A DNA stretch of 64,000 bases. It comes from Erwinia tracheiphila (GTDB lineage Bacteria > Pseudomonadota > Gammaproteobacteria > Enterobacterales > Enterobacteriaceae). Of the stretch, positions 49,496-58,145 are shown in pieces; within the stretch, counting starts at the first letter, position 1, and each line of letters begins with the position of its first letter. The position numbers and the translations under genes are program-made. The notes beneath the pieces are model-generated. The model was not told the DNA's origin. It saw only the letters and a program-made list of their open reading frames with translations, and did not search any database. The DNA lies in assembly GCF_021365465.1 (NCBI RefSeq), contig NZ_CP089932.1, positions 2,356,001 to 2,420,000 on the forward strand, written 5' to 3'.

Positions 49496-49752
49496 ATGCA
49501 ATATCTCAAAATTTTGTCGAGCCGCGCACATTTACGGTACTGAGAGGCAGCGCCTTAGCGGTATCCGAACGGAACGCCCTGCAGAATATGCCGCTGGTAC
49601 GAAGATGCTTCAGGATCTGCGCTATACGTATGATCCGGTGGCCAATGTGCTGAAAATTAACAACGATGCCGAAGAACCCCGTTTATTGCACAACCAGAAA
49701 GTGGTGCCTGAAATCTATGTTTGTGACAGCCTCTAGCTACTGGTCAACGCTA
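49496..49752 (+). pseudogene. tccC: tccC fragment, insecticidal Tc toxin C subunit (RHS)
   Basis: In one frame the sequence reads HIYGTERQRLSGIRTERPAE, TKMLQDLRYTYDPVANVLKI, NNDAEEPRLLHNQKVVPEIY and VCDSL, then TAG where tyrosine is expected, and LLVNA. This closely follows the conserved RHS-type segment of TccC proteins (YDPVGNVLKI, NDAEETRFWRNQKVVPE, YDSLYQLVSA, recalled from the family). About 85 codons of an approximately 1,000-codon gene remain. It points to past association with insects. Confidence 0.8.
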
Positions 49753-50433
49753 TAGCGTCTGAGAGGGGAAATGTCGGACAACTTTTTTTCCTAAGACGTC
49801 AAAGCTGTGTCTTGACTGGGCACAACAGCGGGAAAATATCGATATTGCCTTTATAGAAGGGACATTTACCCCTGCTGTTAAAGCAGATTCTGGACTCTCC
49901 TCAGACCGAAGTACCAGGATGGATTTTGGTGAAAGCAAGAGGAAGTTAATGGCAGAAAAAACTACAAAGCAAAAAAGAGTGGCTTCCTGTCTGCCAATTA
50001 CCTTCTCAGAAATGAAGCATTTTCAAAGAAAAAATATCTCTGTCAATACTATTAAAATAAGTTCTTTGAAGTAATTCTCTGGTTTTAGATAACCGCTTTC
50101 TCTCAGAGGTGTCCGTCCAGGCGGTCATCAGTCCGATAACAGTTACCCGGTTGGCTTTCCGTCAAAGTCGCTTCGTGCAGACCGCAAAGCGAGGGCCTCA
50201 ATATCAGGGAAGTCTTTACCCCTTCGGTAAATTGAATTATAGCCTGAACCTGTTTATGCCCTTGTCGGCGGGACGAGGCATCCTGTTAACCTCAGCAGAA
50301 GATGGCGTTGACCGGGCAGCACTGTGATGTACTGACTCCCCTATTTATGCTGTCAGATTTAAATCGAACGAGATTAAGGCAGGGCCAAAACAGGGTGATG
50401 GCAGGTATACAGGATGTGATTTTCATTGGCAAT
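49753..50433. other. Decayed region after the tccC fragment
   Basis: Around 49815-50070 one plus-strand frame (WAQQRENIDIAFIEGTFTPA) faintly resembles IS5-type transposases, but the match is weak. No other gene is supported to 50433. Confidence 0.35.
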
Positions 50434-50456
50434 AAAAAAGGCGCAAACGTTGCGCC
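50434..50456 (-). terminator. Terminator of ydgA
   Basis: On the minus strand GGCGCAA pairs with TTGCGCC across CGT and is followed by TTTTTT, 33 bases after the ydgA stop. Confidence 0.85.
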
Positions 50457-50488
50457 CTGATAAGTTTAAAATCTGTCAACGGTATGGT

Positions 50489-52039
50489 CTATTGTGCTGG
50501 TGCTGGTGCTGGTGCTGGTGCTGGTGCTGGTGCTGGTGCTGGTGCTGGTGCTTGCCCTGGAGTAACGCCACCCAGCATATAGCGGGCGAAGAACTGGTCA
50601 GGCGTCATTTTTTCACCGTTCATTGTTACCTGGTCGTCAGCATATTGCAGTGTGGTGGTAATGTTATTGTCCTTCTGCGTGGCCAGTCGGAACATCTGCC
50701 CCATTGCAGCGATGCCTTTAACCTGCTGATCTGCCAGTTTGGCCGCTTCATCTTTTTGATGCCCCTCAGCCAGTGCCACATGTGTCATCAGTTCGGTGGC
50801 CATATCCATGGAGACAGACAATTTACCGTCCAGTGTTTTGAGGAATTTATTTACCGCCTCAGTGGTATTTTGCGGCCGGGCAGGGCCGGTTGCCGGATCC
50901 TTAAACTGTACGGCCAGATTCAAACTGCTCTCACCCCTGGCATTTTTCCAACTGAGCGGCGCAATGTCCACATGGGGATTACCCTTCAGCAGCAGCGGCA
51001 AGTTGGCACTGAATACCTGACTGGCGCGCTGTTGATAGAGAATGGGATCGTTTCTTAATGTCGGATCCGTCATTAATGCCTGAGTCTGACGATTGTAGTT
51101 TTCTGAAAAAGCTTTCATCGCATTAGCATCGAATTTAGCCAGCTTCAAAACCAGTTTGCCCTGGCCAAAATTCTGATCCTGTACGTTGAGAGAGTTTACG
51201 GAATAGTTGATCATACCGGAGATCAAACTATTTTGAGCGTTAAAAGAAGAGCTGCCGTTGATCCCTTGCATATCAAATGCGCGAATATCGCTTACTGTGG
51301 CCGCCAGATTTCTCAGCGTGATACTTTGTTCGCCAATGCGCACGCCTTCCGGACTGAGTCGCGTGTCGGCTTTGATATCAAGTCCGTTACCGGTAAAGAC
51401 GACCGGGATATCGAACTGGTTTTTTAAGGTAAGTGTCACACTGTCGAGTTTGCCGCTGAAATCAACTTTGTTCCCCTGGCTGTCGGCCCTGATGTTAATG
51501 GTGCCGCCGCTGGAGGCAAAACGTTCGCTGGTCTGAGGATTATTATAATCAATCGGGAGCAGCGTGATGTCTGAGTGGGTGCCACCATCATAGCCTACAC
51601 GCGTTTCTATCTGCGCAATCGACCGCTCTTTGGTAATTTCAAAAAGCTTTTTTACCGCATCGGTATTTTCCAGCTGACTGTGCACGGAAGCCATCGCAGG
51701 GATCAGATTAAATTTCTTCAGCTGTGCAAAGGGAAAGGGACCATGGTCAATTTTTTCTTCCAGTACGATGCTCTGTCCGGGTTTGATCAGGCTGTTATCT
51801 TCTGTCTGGGAACTGGACTGTAGCACGGCACGTAAACGGCTACTGAACACGCCACGCTGGTAATCCTGATAGCTTAGATGCAGGCGACCCTCCGGCACTA
51901 TTTCGTTGATGCGTGCATTCGCATCCTGAATCACCTGTCCCATATTTTGTTCTAACTGTTTGCCGGTGTACCATGCGGTACCCGTCCATACCACCCCAAG
52001 CGCAATCACTACGCCAATCGCTATTTTCGTTTTTTTCAT
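50489..52039 (-). CDS. ydgA: YdgA family (DUF945) protein with Ala-Pro repeat tail
   Basis: This 516-residue protein (502 in E. coli) has an N-terminal membrane anchor (MKKTKIAIGVVIALGVVWTG) and a large periplasmic DUF945 domain. Conserved parts include GRLHLSYQDYQRGVFSSRLR and TVSDIRAFDMQGINGSS. The C-terminus ends in ten Ala-Pro pairs encoded by a hexanucleotide repeat. The function is unknown. Terminator downstream. manA, which neighbours ydgA in E. coli, is absent here. Confidence 0.9.
   Translation of the reverse strand: MKKTKIAIGVVIALGVVWTGTAWYTGKQLEQNMGQVIQDANARINEIVPEGRLHLSYQDYQRGVFSSRLRAVLQSSSQTEDNSLIKPGQSIVLEEKIDHGPFPFAQLKKFNLIPAMASVHSQLENTDAVKKLFEITKERSIAQIETRVGYDGGTHSDITLLPIDYNNPQTSERFASSGGTINIRADSQGNKVDFSGKLDSVTLTLKNQFDIPVVFTGNGLDIKADTRLSPEGVRIGEQSITLRNLAATVSDIRAFDMQGINGSSSFNAQNSLISGMINYSVNSLNVQDQNFGQGKLVLKLAKFDANAMKAFSENYNRQTQALMTDPTLRNDPILYQQRASQVFSANLPLLLKGNPHVDIAPLSWKNARGESSLNLAVQFKDPATGPARPQNTTEAVNKFLKTLDGKLSVSMDMATELMTHVALAEGHQKDEAAKLADQQVKGIAAMGQMFRLATQKDNNITTTLQYADDQVTMNGEKMTPDQFFARYMLGGVTPGQAPAPAPAPAPAPAPAPAPAQ
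50494..50547. repeat. Hexanucleotide microsatellite in ydgA
   Basis: GTGCTG is repeated nine times without error plus a partial unit, encoding the Ala-Pro tail of YdgA. Changes in copy number would lengthen or shorten the tail without shifting frame. Confidence 0.95.
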
Positions 52040-53303
52040 CTGTAACGTTATCCTTTATTAAAAGTCGCGTATACCGGAGCAGGAAAACCGCCGATCATAT
52101 TTCACGAAGCAAAAACGCCATACTCATGTTTCAGACGTTATCCCTGTCCCTCTCTGAATAAGTCTTTGTGCGTCCCTGTACGGTAAAAATGAGATGCAGA
52201 AGTATTCTGCATTTTTTTTAACATCGACGCCGAATAAACGGGCATGCAAAATGACCAAAATGGTTTCTTTCCTCCACAAGGAGGGGCCGTATCACCCTCT
52301 GGCGGAACAGCAAGCATAATAACCTGATTGATAATAGCAATTGTGGCTATTTACGTCAGCCGCAATCTCCGGGCAGGCCGTGAGCACCTTTCAACAGATC
52401 ATGTCGGGTAAGTTGCCCGAGGAAACATAACATAATTTAACCGGCACGAGCGTTAGCTGTTGCCGGTTGTTGCGCATTATATGCCTGCCCATCAGTACAC
52501 ATGATAATAGCGACATGTTGTTCAGGCAGTCTCGTACAGATTGTCCCTTAAAAGAGCAAAATCCGTTACCGACAATGGAAAAAAGGTGATTTCCTCGTGC
52601 AGGGTCTTTTTTAACAGGCGACAAAAAGGCGGGTACCAGCCACATTACCTGTCAGTGGCAGGGTTGCTCAGGCCTGCAGATATTTACACCAATAGCGCTG
52701 CGCATCATGATAAAAAACTGACCAGTGTGCTTTTCGCTAAACTCAGAAGTTGGCATTCTGGCTGCATTTTCCCGCTAACCCGCGCCCAGAAAACCGTCGT
52801 TGCTTAACGCTTTCAACAGAAAGTGTCATTTATCAAAATCGCTTTACTAAATAAGCGTTCCTGATTGTGCTTCACTTCGTATCCGGCCTTGCCAGGTCAG
52901 GCGCTGCTCATGACTGGCAGGGAATGCAGGCATACCATGGCCTTATATTCAGCAGACCAAACAGGTTGATTTCTAATAAGCTTGTTCAGGTGTAGCGGTA
53001 TTCTGAACAGTTATTTAATGCCTCGTATTCCCGCGAGAGGATCAGCAATAATTTTATGCGGCATGTAGTCAGGACAGGATGGTTGTCCTGTATATAATTT
53101 CGTTATGAATTAATTTTACACAACAACGCATTATTAATTCGGTGACGGCCGCGGTTATTTAAGCAGATAGCCGCGATACAATCGGACGGTGAACATAGCG
53201 CCCTTACAGGGCGAGCGTCACGGCTCTGCCGTTCCGAGGGTGTTCATGACCGGCTCACAGCTTTATACTCTGCGGTATGTTAATTTCTCAGGAAATCATT
53301 CAC
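52040..53303. other. 1.2-kb stretch without convincing genes
   Basis: In E. coli manA and fumA lie between ydgA and fumC; I find no trace of either here. Open frames at 52541-52807 and 52391-52645 lack ribosome-binding sites and family features. The last ~150 bases, with hairpins such as GCCCTTACAGGGC at 53200, probably belong to the left end of IS91. Confidence 0.5.
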
Positions 53304-53723
53304 ATGGCCCGTAGCAAAGCCCCCAGAAAGCGTAAACCCACGCCCTCGTCCCGACGCGCTATACCCGGATATCCTAAGCGTTTTCTGGTGTCCATTCCAC
53401 CCCGGAGCGATTATGACGACCCCGACGAGTTTTTTTACGACACTCCGCAGGATGCCATTCGTCACTGTGTCCACCTGGGGCCACAGTTTTTCCTCGATAC
53501 ACACTTCGACCCGCCTCTCGTCTGCATCATCCGCGGCTTTGAGCCGCCTGACTCACCCGACGGCGATGTCGTCCTTGAGTCCATGCCAGCCGATGTGTTT
53601 ATTATCGCCACAGAATCCGGCATGCTGCCGGTGACCTTCGCTCCCTGGGATAAACACACCGACAACTGGGCCGATGACTGTGACGACTGGCACTATAATA
53701 CCGGTGCCACTGCAGAGCGATAA
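53304..53723 (+). CDS. IS91 accessory ORF
   Basis: This 139-residue basic-to-acidic protein starts at 53304 (MARSKAPRKRKPTPSSRRAI), with AGGA ten bases upstream. IS91-type elements carry an ORF of this kind ahead of the transposase. The acidic C-terminus (DNWADDCDDWHYNTGATAER) ends eight bases before the transposase start. Its role is unknown; it may regulate transposition. Confidence 0.75.
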   Translation: MARSKAPRKRKPTPSSRRAIPGYPKRFLVSIPPRSDYDDPDEFFYDTPQDAIRHCVHLGPQFFLDTHFDPPLVCIIRGFEPPDSPDGDVVLESMPADVFIIATESGMLPVTFAPWDKHTDNWADDCDDWHYNTGATAER

Positions 53724-53731
53724 TCCGCCGC

Positions 53732-54946
53732 ATGTATATCCCGCGCCCGGCAAAACTGCTGTTCACCACTGATGACGCCTGGAACCGGTATATGGATAAA
53801 CACGGGGACACCCTCAGCCCCTGGACCGTACTCTGCGTCGAGCGCATGCTCGCCTGCGGCACTGCTGCCATGGGGGTGAAGCGATACTGCTGCGCCTCCC
53901 CGGACTGCACCCACACCCGCTTCTTCTGCCAGACCTGTAAATCAAAAGGCTGCAGCTCCTGCGGACATAAGGCCACGGAGCAGTGGATTACAGAGCAACA
54001 GCAAATTCTGCCCGACTGCGACTGGCAGCATATCACCTTCACCATGCCCCATCTGCTGTGGCCCTTTTTCAACAATAACTGGCCTTTGCTCAATGCCCTG
54101 TTCCGCGCAGCCACCCGCGCCATGCTCCGCTGGGCCAGAAAACAGGGTGTGGAAGTCGGTATCTTCTGCGCCCTGCACACCTACGGTCGCCAGCTCAACC
54201 AGCATCCCCACATTCATCTCTCCGTCACCCGCGGCGGGCTTGATATTAAACACGGCGTATGGCGCGACCTCTTCTTTAAAAAGCATGCCATGGAGGAAAT
54301 CTGGCGCGGAGCCGTCATCCGGCTGCTGCGCCACAGCTATGACCTGATTAACCCCGGCAGGCTGCCGGGGCTGGGGCATATCCACGACAAAAAACAGTGG
54401 CTGCGCTATCTGCAGGCGCAGTACGGGCGCCGCTGGAAGGTCCACTTCGCGAAGAAGACCCGGGGGGCCTGGCGGAGCGTCAAATATCTGGGCCGGTACC
54501 TGAAACGGCCCCCCGTGTCGGCGGCGAAGCTGAGGCACTACAGCGGCGGCGCGGTGGTGCACCACTATTACGACCACCGTACGCAGCAGTACCGGCAGCA
54601 GACGCTGACGCAGGAAGATATGATCGGACGTTATATCAGCCATATCCCGGCGAAGCATTTTAAGATGGTGCGTTATTACGGTTTTTTATCAAACCGTAAA
54701 CGGGGTAGCCTGCTGCCGAAGGTGTATGAAGCCCTGGAGATGGAAGCGCGGAAAAAACCGGAGAAGCCCGGCTTCGCCGCGCTGATGAAAGAATTTCTGC
54801 GCACGGATCCGTACAAATGCATTCTGTGCGGCAACCGACTGCGCTTCAGCAGTGCGCAGGCCGGGAGGCACGCGTCGGAGTTGGTGGCAGAAAGACTGCA
54901 TAACATCGACCGGAAACGATGGCTTCTGGCACAGACTGCGGGATAA
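53732..54946 (+). CDS. IS91 transposase (HUH, two-tyrosine)
   Basis: This 404-residue protein has an N-terminal zinc-finger-like cysteine cluster (CCASPDCTH, CQTCKSKGCSSCG), the HUH motif NQHPHIHLSVTRGG near residue 165 and the two catalytic tyrosines in YLGRYLKRP (Y-x3-Y). A C-terminal cysteine pair (YKCILCGN) is also typical. It nicks one strand and drives rolling-circle transposition. The frame is intact. Confidence 0.95.
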   Translation: MYIPRPAKLLFTTDDAWNRYMDKHGDTLSPWTVLCVERMLACGTAAMGVKRYCCASPDCTHTRFFCQTCKSKGCSSCGHKATEQWITEQQQILPDCDWQHITFTMPHLLWPFFNNNWPLLNALFRAATRAMLRWARKQGVEVGIFCALHTYGRQLNQHPHIHLSVTRGGLDIKHGVWRDLFFKKHAMEEIWRGAVIRLLRHSYDLINPGRLPGLGHIHDKKQWLRYLQAQYGRRWKVHFAKKTRGAWRSVKYLGRYLKRPPVSAAKLRHYSGGAVVHHYYDHRTQQYRQQTLTQEDMIGRYISHIPAKHFKMVRYYGFLSNRKRGSLLPKVYEALEMEARKKPEKPGFAALMKEFLRTDPYKCILCGNRLRFSSAQAGRHASELVAERLHNIDRKRWLLAQTAG

Positions 54947-55224
54947 GTGCGTCTGAAAAACAGCTTTCAGGTTAAAAACGCGCCGCAAATGCCATTTTAT
55001 GACCATAACGTTCCCGATGGCACATCATTACTGCATTACAGACACTGCTGCTCATGGTCAGGAAATTTTTAAAACGATGATTCAGTTTCCTAACCATGAA
55101 CGCCAGAAAAAGTTGTACAGATCGCATAATGTTAAATTATTGTATGCAAAACTACTACCCGAATTGGTCAGCCAGCGGCATGGTTAAAAATATTATTCCT
55201 GCCAATTTATAAGAGGAGAGATTT

Positions 55225-56622
55225 ATGGCAGTTAATCGTGTTGAAAAAGATTCAATGGGCCCGATTGATGTACCCGCGGAAAAGCTTTGGGGGGCACAGA
55301 CTCAGCGATCGCTGGAACATTTTCGTATTTCAACGGAAAAAATGCCTGCCGAACTGATTAATGCGCTGGCTCTGACTAAGCGTGCAGCTGCTAAGGTCAA
55401 TCAGGACTTAGGCTTACTTCCACAAGAGCGGGTCGCTGCCATTATTACTGCCGCTGACGAAGTACTGGCTGAAAAACACAGCAGTGAATTTCCACTGGCT
55501 GTCTGGCAGACGGGGTCCGGCACGCAGAGCAACATGAATATGAATGAAGTTCTCGCCAACCGTGCCAGTGAGCTTTTAGGTGGCGAGCGTGGCATGGCAC
55601 GGCGGGTTCACCCAAACGATGATGTAAATAAAAGTCAGAGTTCTAATGACGTTTTCCCGACAGCTATGCATGTTGCCGCGGTTATTGCGGTTCAGTCGCG
55701 TTTACTACCCGCATTGCGTGAACTGGACAAAACGCTTAACCATAAAGCGGAAGCGTTTATGGATATCGTCAAAATTGGCCGTACCCATCTTCAGGATGCG
55801 ACACCGCTAACCCTTGGCCAGGAGATTTCCGGCTGGGTGGCGATGTTGAGCCATAACCTGAAGCATATTGAACAAAGCATCCCCCATCTTGCTGAACTGG
55901 CGCTGGGTGGCACAGCGGTGGGAACCGGGCTGAACACGCATTCTGAATATGCGGTGCGGGTAGCGAAAGAACTTGCAGAAATTACAGGGCAGCCGTTTGT
56001 GACGGCACCTAACAAATTTGAAGCGCTGGCAACCTGTGATGCGCTGGTACATGCACATGGTGCGCTCAAAGGGCTTGCTGCCTCCTTAATGAAGATAGCT
56101 AATGATATCCGCTGGCTGTCATCGGGGCCACGCTGCGGTATTGGAGAAATCGCAATTCCGGAAAACGAACCGGGCAGCTCAATTATGCCGGGCAAAGTGA
56201 ATCCCACGCAGTGTGAAGCAATCACGATGCTTTGTTGTCAGGTTTTAGGCAATGATGTTGCGATTAATATGGGTGGTGCTTCCGGTAATTTTGAACTGAA
56301 TGTTTATCGTCCAATGATTATTCATAATTTTTTACAGACCGTAAGAATGTTAGCTGACGGTATTGAAAGTTTTAATCATCACTGCGCCACGGGAATTGAG
56401 CCTGTCCGCGATCGTATTTCACAATTGCTGAACGAATCGCTGATGCTGGTGACCGCATTAAATACACATATTGGTTATGATAAAGCAGCGGAGATTGCTA
56501 AAAAAGCGCATAAAGAAGGGCTGACGTTGAAAGCATCGGCGTTGAAATTAGGGTATCTCTCGGAAGAAGAGTTTGATGCCTGGGTACGCCCTGAAGATAT
56601 GGTTGGCAGCATGAAGTTGTAA
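55225..56622 (+). CDS. fumC: FumC, class II fumarase
   Basis: This 465-residue iron-independent fumarase (467 in E. coli) interconverts fumarate and malate. The superfamily signature [13 protein letters not shown] lies near residue 317, and substrate-binding motifs [14 protein letters not shown] and [19 protein letters not shown] are present. AGAGGAGAG gives a strong ribosome-binding site. It is followed convergently by tus, as the E. coli order fumC-tus but with tus on the opposite strand relation to fumC kept. fumA is missing, so FumC may be the only fumarase at this locus. Confidence 0.97.
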   Translation: MAVNRVEKDSMGPIDVPAEKLWGAQTQRSLEHFRISTEKMPAELINALALTKRAAAKVNQDLGLLPQERVAAIITAADEVLAEKHSSEFPLAVWQTGSGTQSNMNMNEVLANRASELLGGERGMARRVHPNDDVNKSQSSNDVFPTAMHVAAVIAVQSRLLPALRELDKTLNHKAEAFMDIVKIGRTHLQDATPLTLGQEISGWVAMLSHNLKHIEQSIPHLAELALGGTAVGTGLNTHSEYAVRVAKELAEITGQPFVTAPNKFEALATCDALVHAHGALKGLAASLMKIANDIRWLSSGPRCGIGEIAIPENEPGSSIMPGKVNPTQCEAITMLCCQVLGNDVAINMGGASGNFELNVYRPMIIHNFLQTVRMLADGIESFNHHCATGIEPVRDRISQLLNESLMLVTALNTHIGYDKAAEIAKKAHKEGLTLKASALKLGYLSEEEFDAWVRPEDMVGSMKL

Positions 56623-56686
56623 TACGTTCACATTAAGAGCGGAAAATATTTCGCTCATTCTACGTTTCAGGTATGCCGCAGCGGTC

Positions 56687-57616
56687 TCAACCTAACGTGT
56701 CGCTATAAAGATGCATACGCGGAATAACAGAATACAGAGTTTCTGCTTCAGGTCTGAAACGATGTACTACACGTATTGCATCATAATTTAATAACTCGCC
56801 TAATTTTGGTAACGCACGTTCATCGGCGCAAAGCACCAGCAAGGGGGAAGGGCAGGCGAGCTGTGTTTGTTTTTGTTGTTGCTTATTCCATACTCGTGCT
56901 ATGGGTTGTACTTTTACCGGTCTTTTAATCTTCAGTCGGGCTTTTTCAGGTAAAGAATTAATCGTTGCTATCTCGTCCTGTAATTTCGCAACCCACTGTT
57001 CATGTGTCCAGCTGGCTGACCCTCTGCCAGTCTGAATGCTCTTTTTAAGTTTTTCAAGAATGGCTTGCCGAGAAACATTTTTAATGATGTTTTTATTTGC
57101 CCAGCCAAATCGAACAGAGTCGACGTTATCCAACAATGTTATTGTGCGGTAAGCGTTAAGGGTAATCAGACCACGCAGTTGTTGATGCACAAACTCAAAT
57201 CTTTCTTCACTGTTCACGCCAGACTCAACGGTTATTATCTTTTCTAGCTTTTGCTTGAGATTATTGATGTAAATGACCTGTTTTTTGATAAGCACCGCCT
57301 GTTCAACACCGGCCTTAATACAAATTGCGCCGGGAAGACGAACCGCCGACTTAGTACTGAGTGTTTCTGACTGATGTTGCGTAAACAGGCGACCATAATG
57401 TGCCAGCGCCATGATTAACGCCTGTCCACCCTGATGCGTAACAACGTTAATTCCGGTCACTTTCTGATGATCTTCTCCTTTTTTAACCGGCGGTAATTCG
57501 AATACTCTTGCTGCGAGAAGATCACACTGTTGTATCTCTTTAGCGAATGAAAGTAGGGCATCTTCCAGGTCTGCCATGCAGCAGCGGAGATTCTCGACGG
57601 TTTCATATTTTCTAAT
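56687..57616 (-). CDS. tus: Tus, replication terminus-binding protein, likely ATT start
   Basis: Tus binds Ter sites and arrests the replicative helicase in one direction. From the first ATG (57577) the protein has only 296 residues, but conserved sequence continues upstream in frame (KYETVENL against E. coli RYDLVDRL) to an ATT at 57616. Starting there gives exactly 309 residues, the E. coli length, with AGGA 8 bases upstream. Family segments include SAVRLPGAICIK, RGLITLNAYRTITLLDN, RFGWANKNIIKN and LKIKRPVKVQPIARVW. A degenerate Ter lies directly upstream, as TerB does in E. coli, where Tus represses itself. Confidence 0.93.
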   Translation of the reverse strand: MRKYETVENLRCCMADLEDALLSFAKEIQQCDLLAARVFELPPVKKGEDHQKVTGINVVTHQGGQALIMALAHYGRLFTQHQSETLSTKSAVRLPGAICIKAGVEQAVLIKKQVIYINNLKQKLEKIITVESGVNSEERFEFVHQQLRGLITLNAYRTITLLDNVDSVRFGWANKNIIKNVSRQAILEKLKKSIQTGRGSASWTHEQWVAKLQDEIATINSLPEKARLKIKRPVKVQPIARVWNKQQQKQTQLACPSPLLVLCADERALPKLGELLNYDAIRVVHRFRPEAETLYSVIPRMHLYSDTLG

Positions 57617-57625
57617 GATCTATTT

Positions 57626-57643
57626 CCTTAGTTACGACATGTC
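57626..57643 (-). promoter_or_regulatory. Degenerate Ter site in the tus promoter
   Basis: On the minus strand GACATGTCGTAACTAAGG aligns with the Ter core AGTATGTTGTAACTAAAG. The GTAACTAA half is kept, but the three bases at the fork-blocking end differ, including the G of the GC(6) pair, and one T is C. Position directly before tus matches E. coli TerB. It probably still acts as a Tus operator, less likely as a strong fork barrier. Confidence 0.7.
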
Positions 57644-57704
57644 AAAAAGTTCAAATTAACGTGTCAAAACACTGACAGGAACGGCGTAAGGACAGGGGGA
57701 ATTA

Positions 57705-57728
57705 CCACGCTGAATAATTGCAGCGTGG
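57705..57728 (-). terminator. Hairpin after hns
   Basis: CCACGCTG pairs with CAGCGTGG across eight bases, 15 bases after the hns stop. The following bases on the minus strand (TAATTCC) have few T, so termination strength is uncertain. Confidence 0.55.
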
Positions 57729-57743
57729 CTTATCGTTAATCTG

Positions 57744-58145
57744 TTAGATCAGGAAATCGTCCAGAGGCTTACCCTGATTAAGTGCCTGTTTAATGACGGC
57801 AGGAGTACGTCCCTGTCCCGTCCAGGATTTGACTTCACCATTTTCATCGGTGTACTGATATTTCGCCGGACGCGGCGCACGTTTTGCCCGTGTTTTACCA
57901 GAAGTGCTTTCAGCAGAGGTGAGTTCGCTTAAATCAATACCATCGTCTAACAGCATCTGACGATATTTCGCCAGCTTTTCTTCTTTTTCCTTGATTTCAG
58001 AAGCGATAGCTGCTTCAGCTTCACGGCGCTCATTAACAATCGCTTCGAGTTTCTCCAGCATATCTTCGAGTTCTGTTAAAGAAACCTCACGAGCCTGAGC
58101 ACGAAGAGTTCGAATGTTATTTAATACTTTCAGTGTTTCGCTCAT
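57744..58145 (-). CDS. hns: H-NS nucleoid protein
   Basis: This 133-residue protein (137 in E. coli H-NS) starts [20 protein letters not shown]. The N-terminal coiled-coil oligomerisation region spans residues ~1-65, a linker rich in Lys/Arg follows, and the C-terminal DNA-binding domain has the AT-hook-like loop [11 protein letters not shown]. It silences AT-rich acquired DNA. It could be H-NS itself or a close paralogue such as StpA; the first is more likely. Position beside tus differs from E. coli, where hns is near galU/adhE. Intact. Confidence 0.9.
   Translation of the reverse strand: MSETLKVLNNIRTLRAQAREVSLTELEDMLEKLEAIVNERREAEAAIASEIKEKEEKLAKYRQMLLDDGIDLSELTSAESTSGKTRAKRAPRPAKYQYTDENGEVKSWTGQGRTPAVIKQALNQGKPLDDFLI

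Larger units (their letters stand above)
53150..55009 (+). mobile_element. IS91-family element, apparently intact
   Basis: This is a rolling-circle type element with a small upstream ORF and an intact HUH transposase. Such elements have no inverted repeats and insert next to GTTC or a related tetramer; GTTC occurs at 55010, right after the likely 3' end. The left limit (~53150) is an estimate. It is GC-richer than the surroundings, consistent with recent arrival. It lies where fumA/manA are lost. Confidence 0.75.

Noticed and set aside
49815..50070. IS5-like transposase fragment
   Set aside because: Only a short segment (WAQQRENIDIAFIEGTF) suggests it; no DDE context or terminal repeat is visible.
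50494..50547. CRISPR-like repeat
   Set aside because: The repeat is a contiguous hexamer without spacers and encodes the YdgA tail.
50426..51058. 210-codon plus-strand ORF with a Trp/Cys repeat
   Set aside because: It is the antisense of ydgA; the WCWCWC stretch is the reverse reading of the Ala-Pro repeat.
53942..54658. 238-codon minus-strand ORF
   Set aside because: It is the antisense shadow of the GC-rich IS91 transposase.
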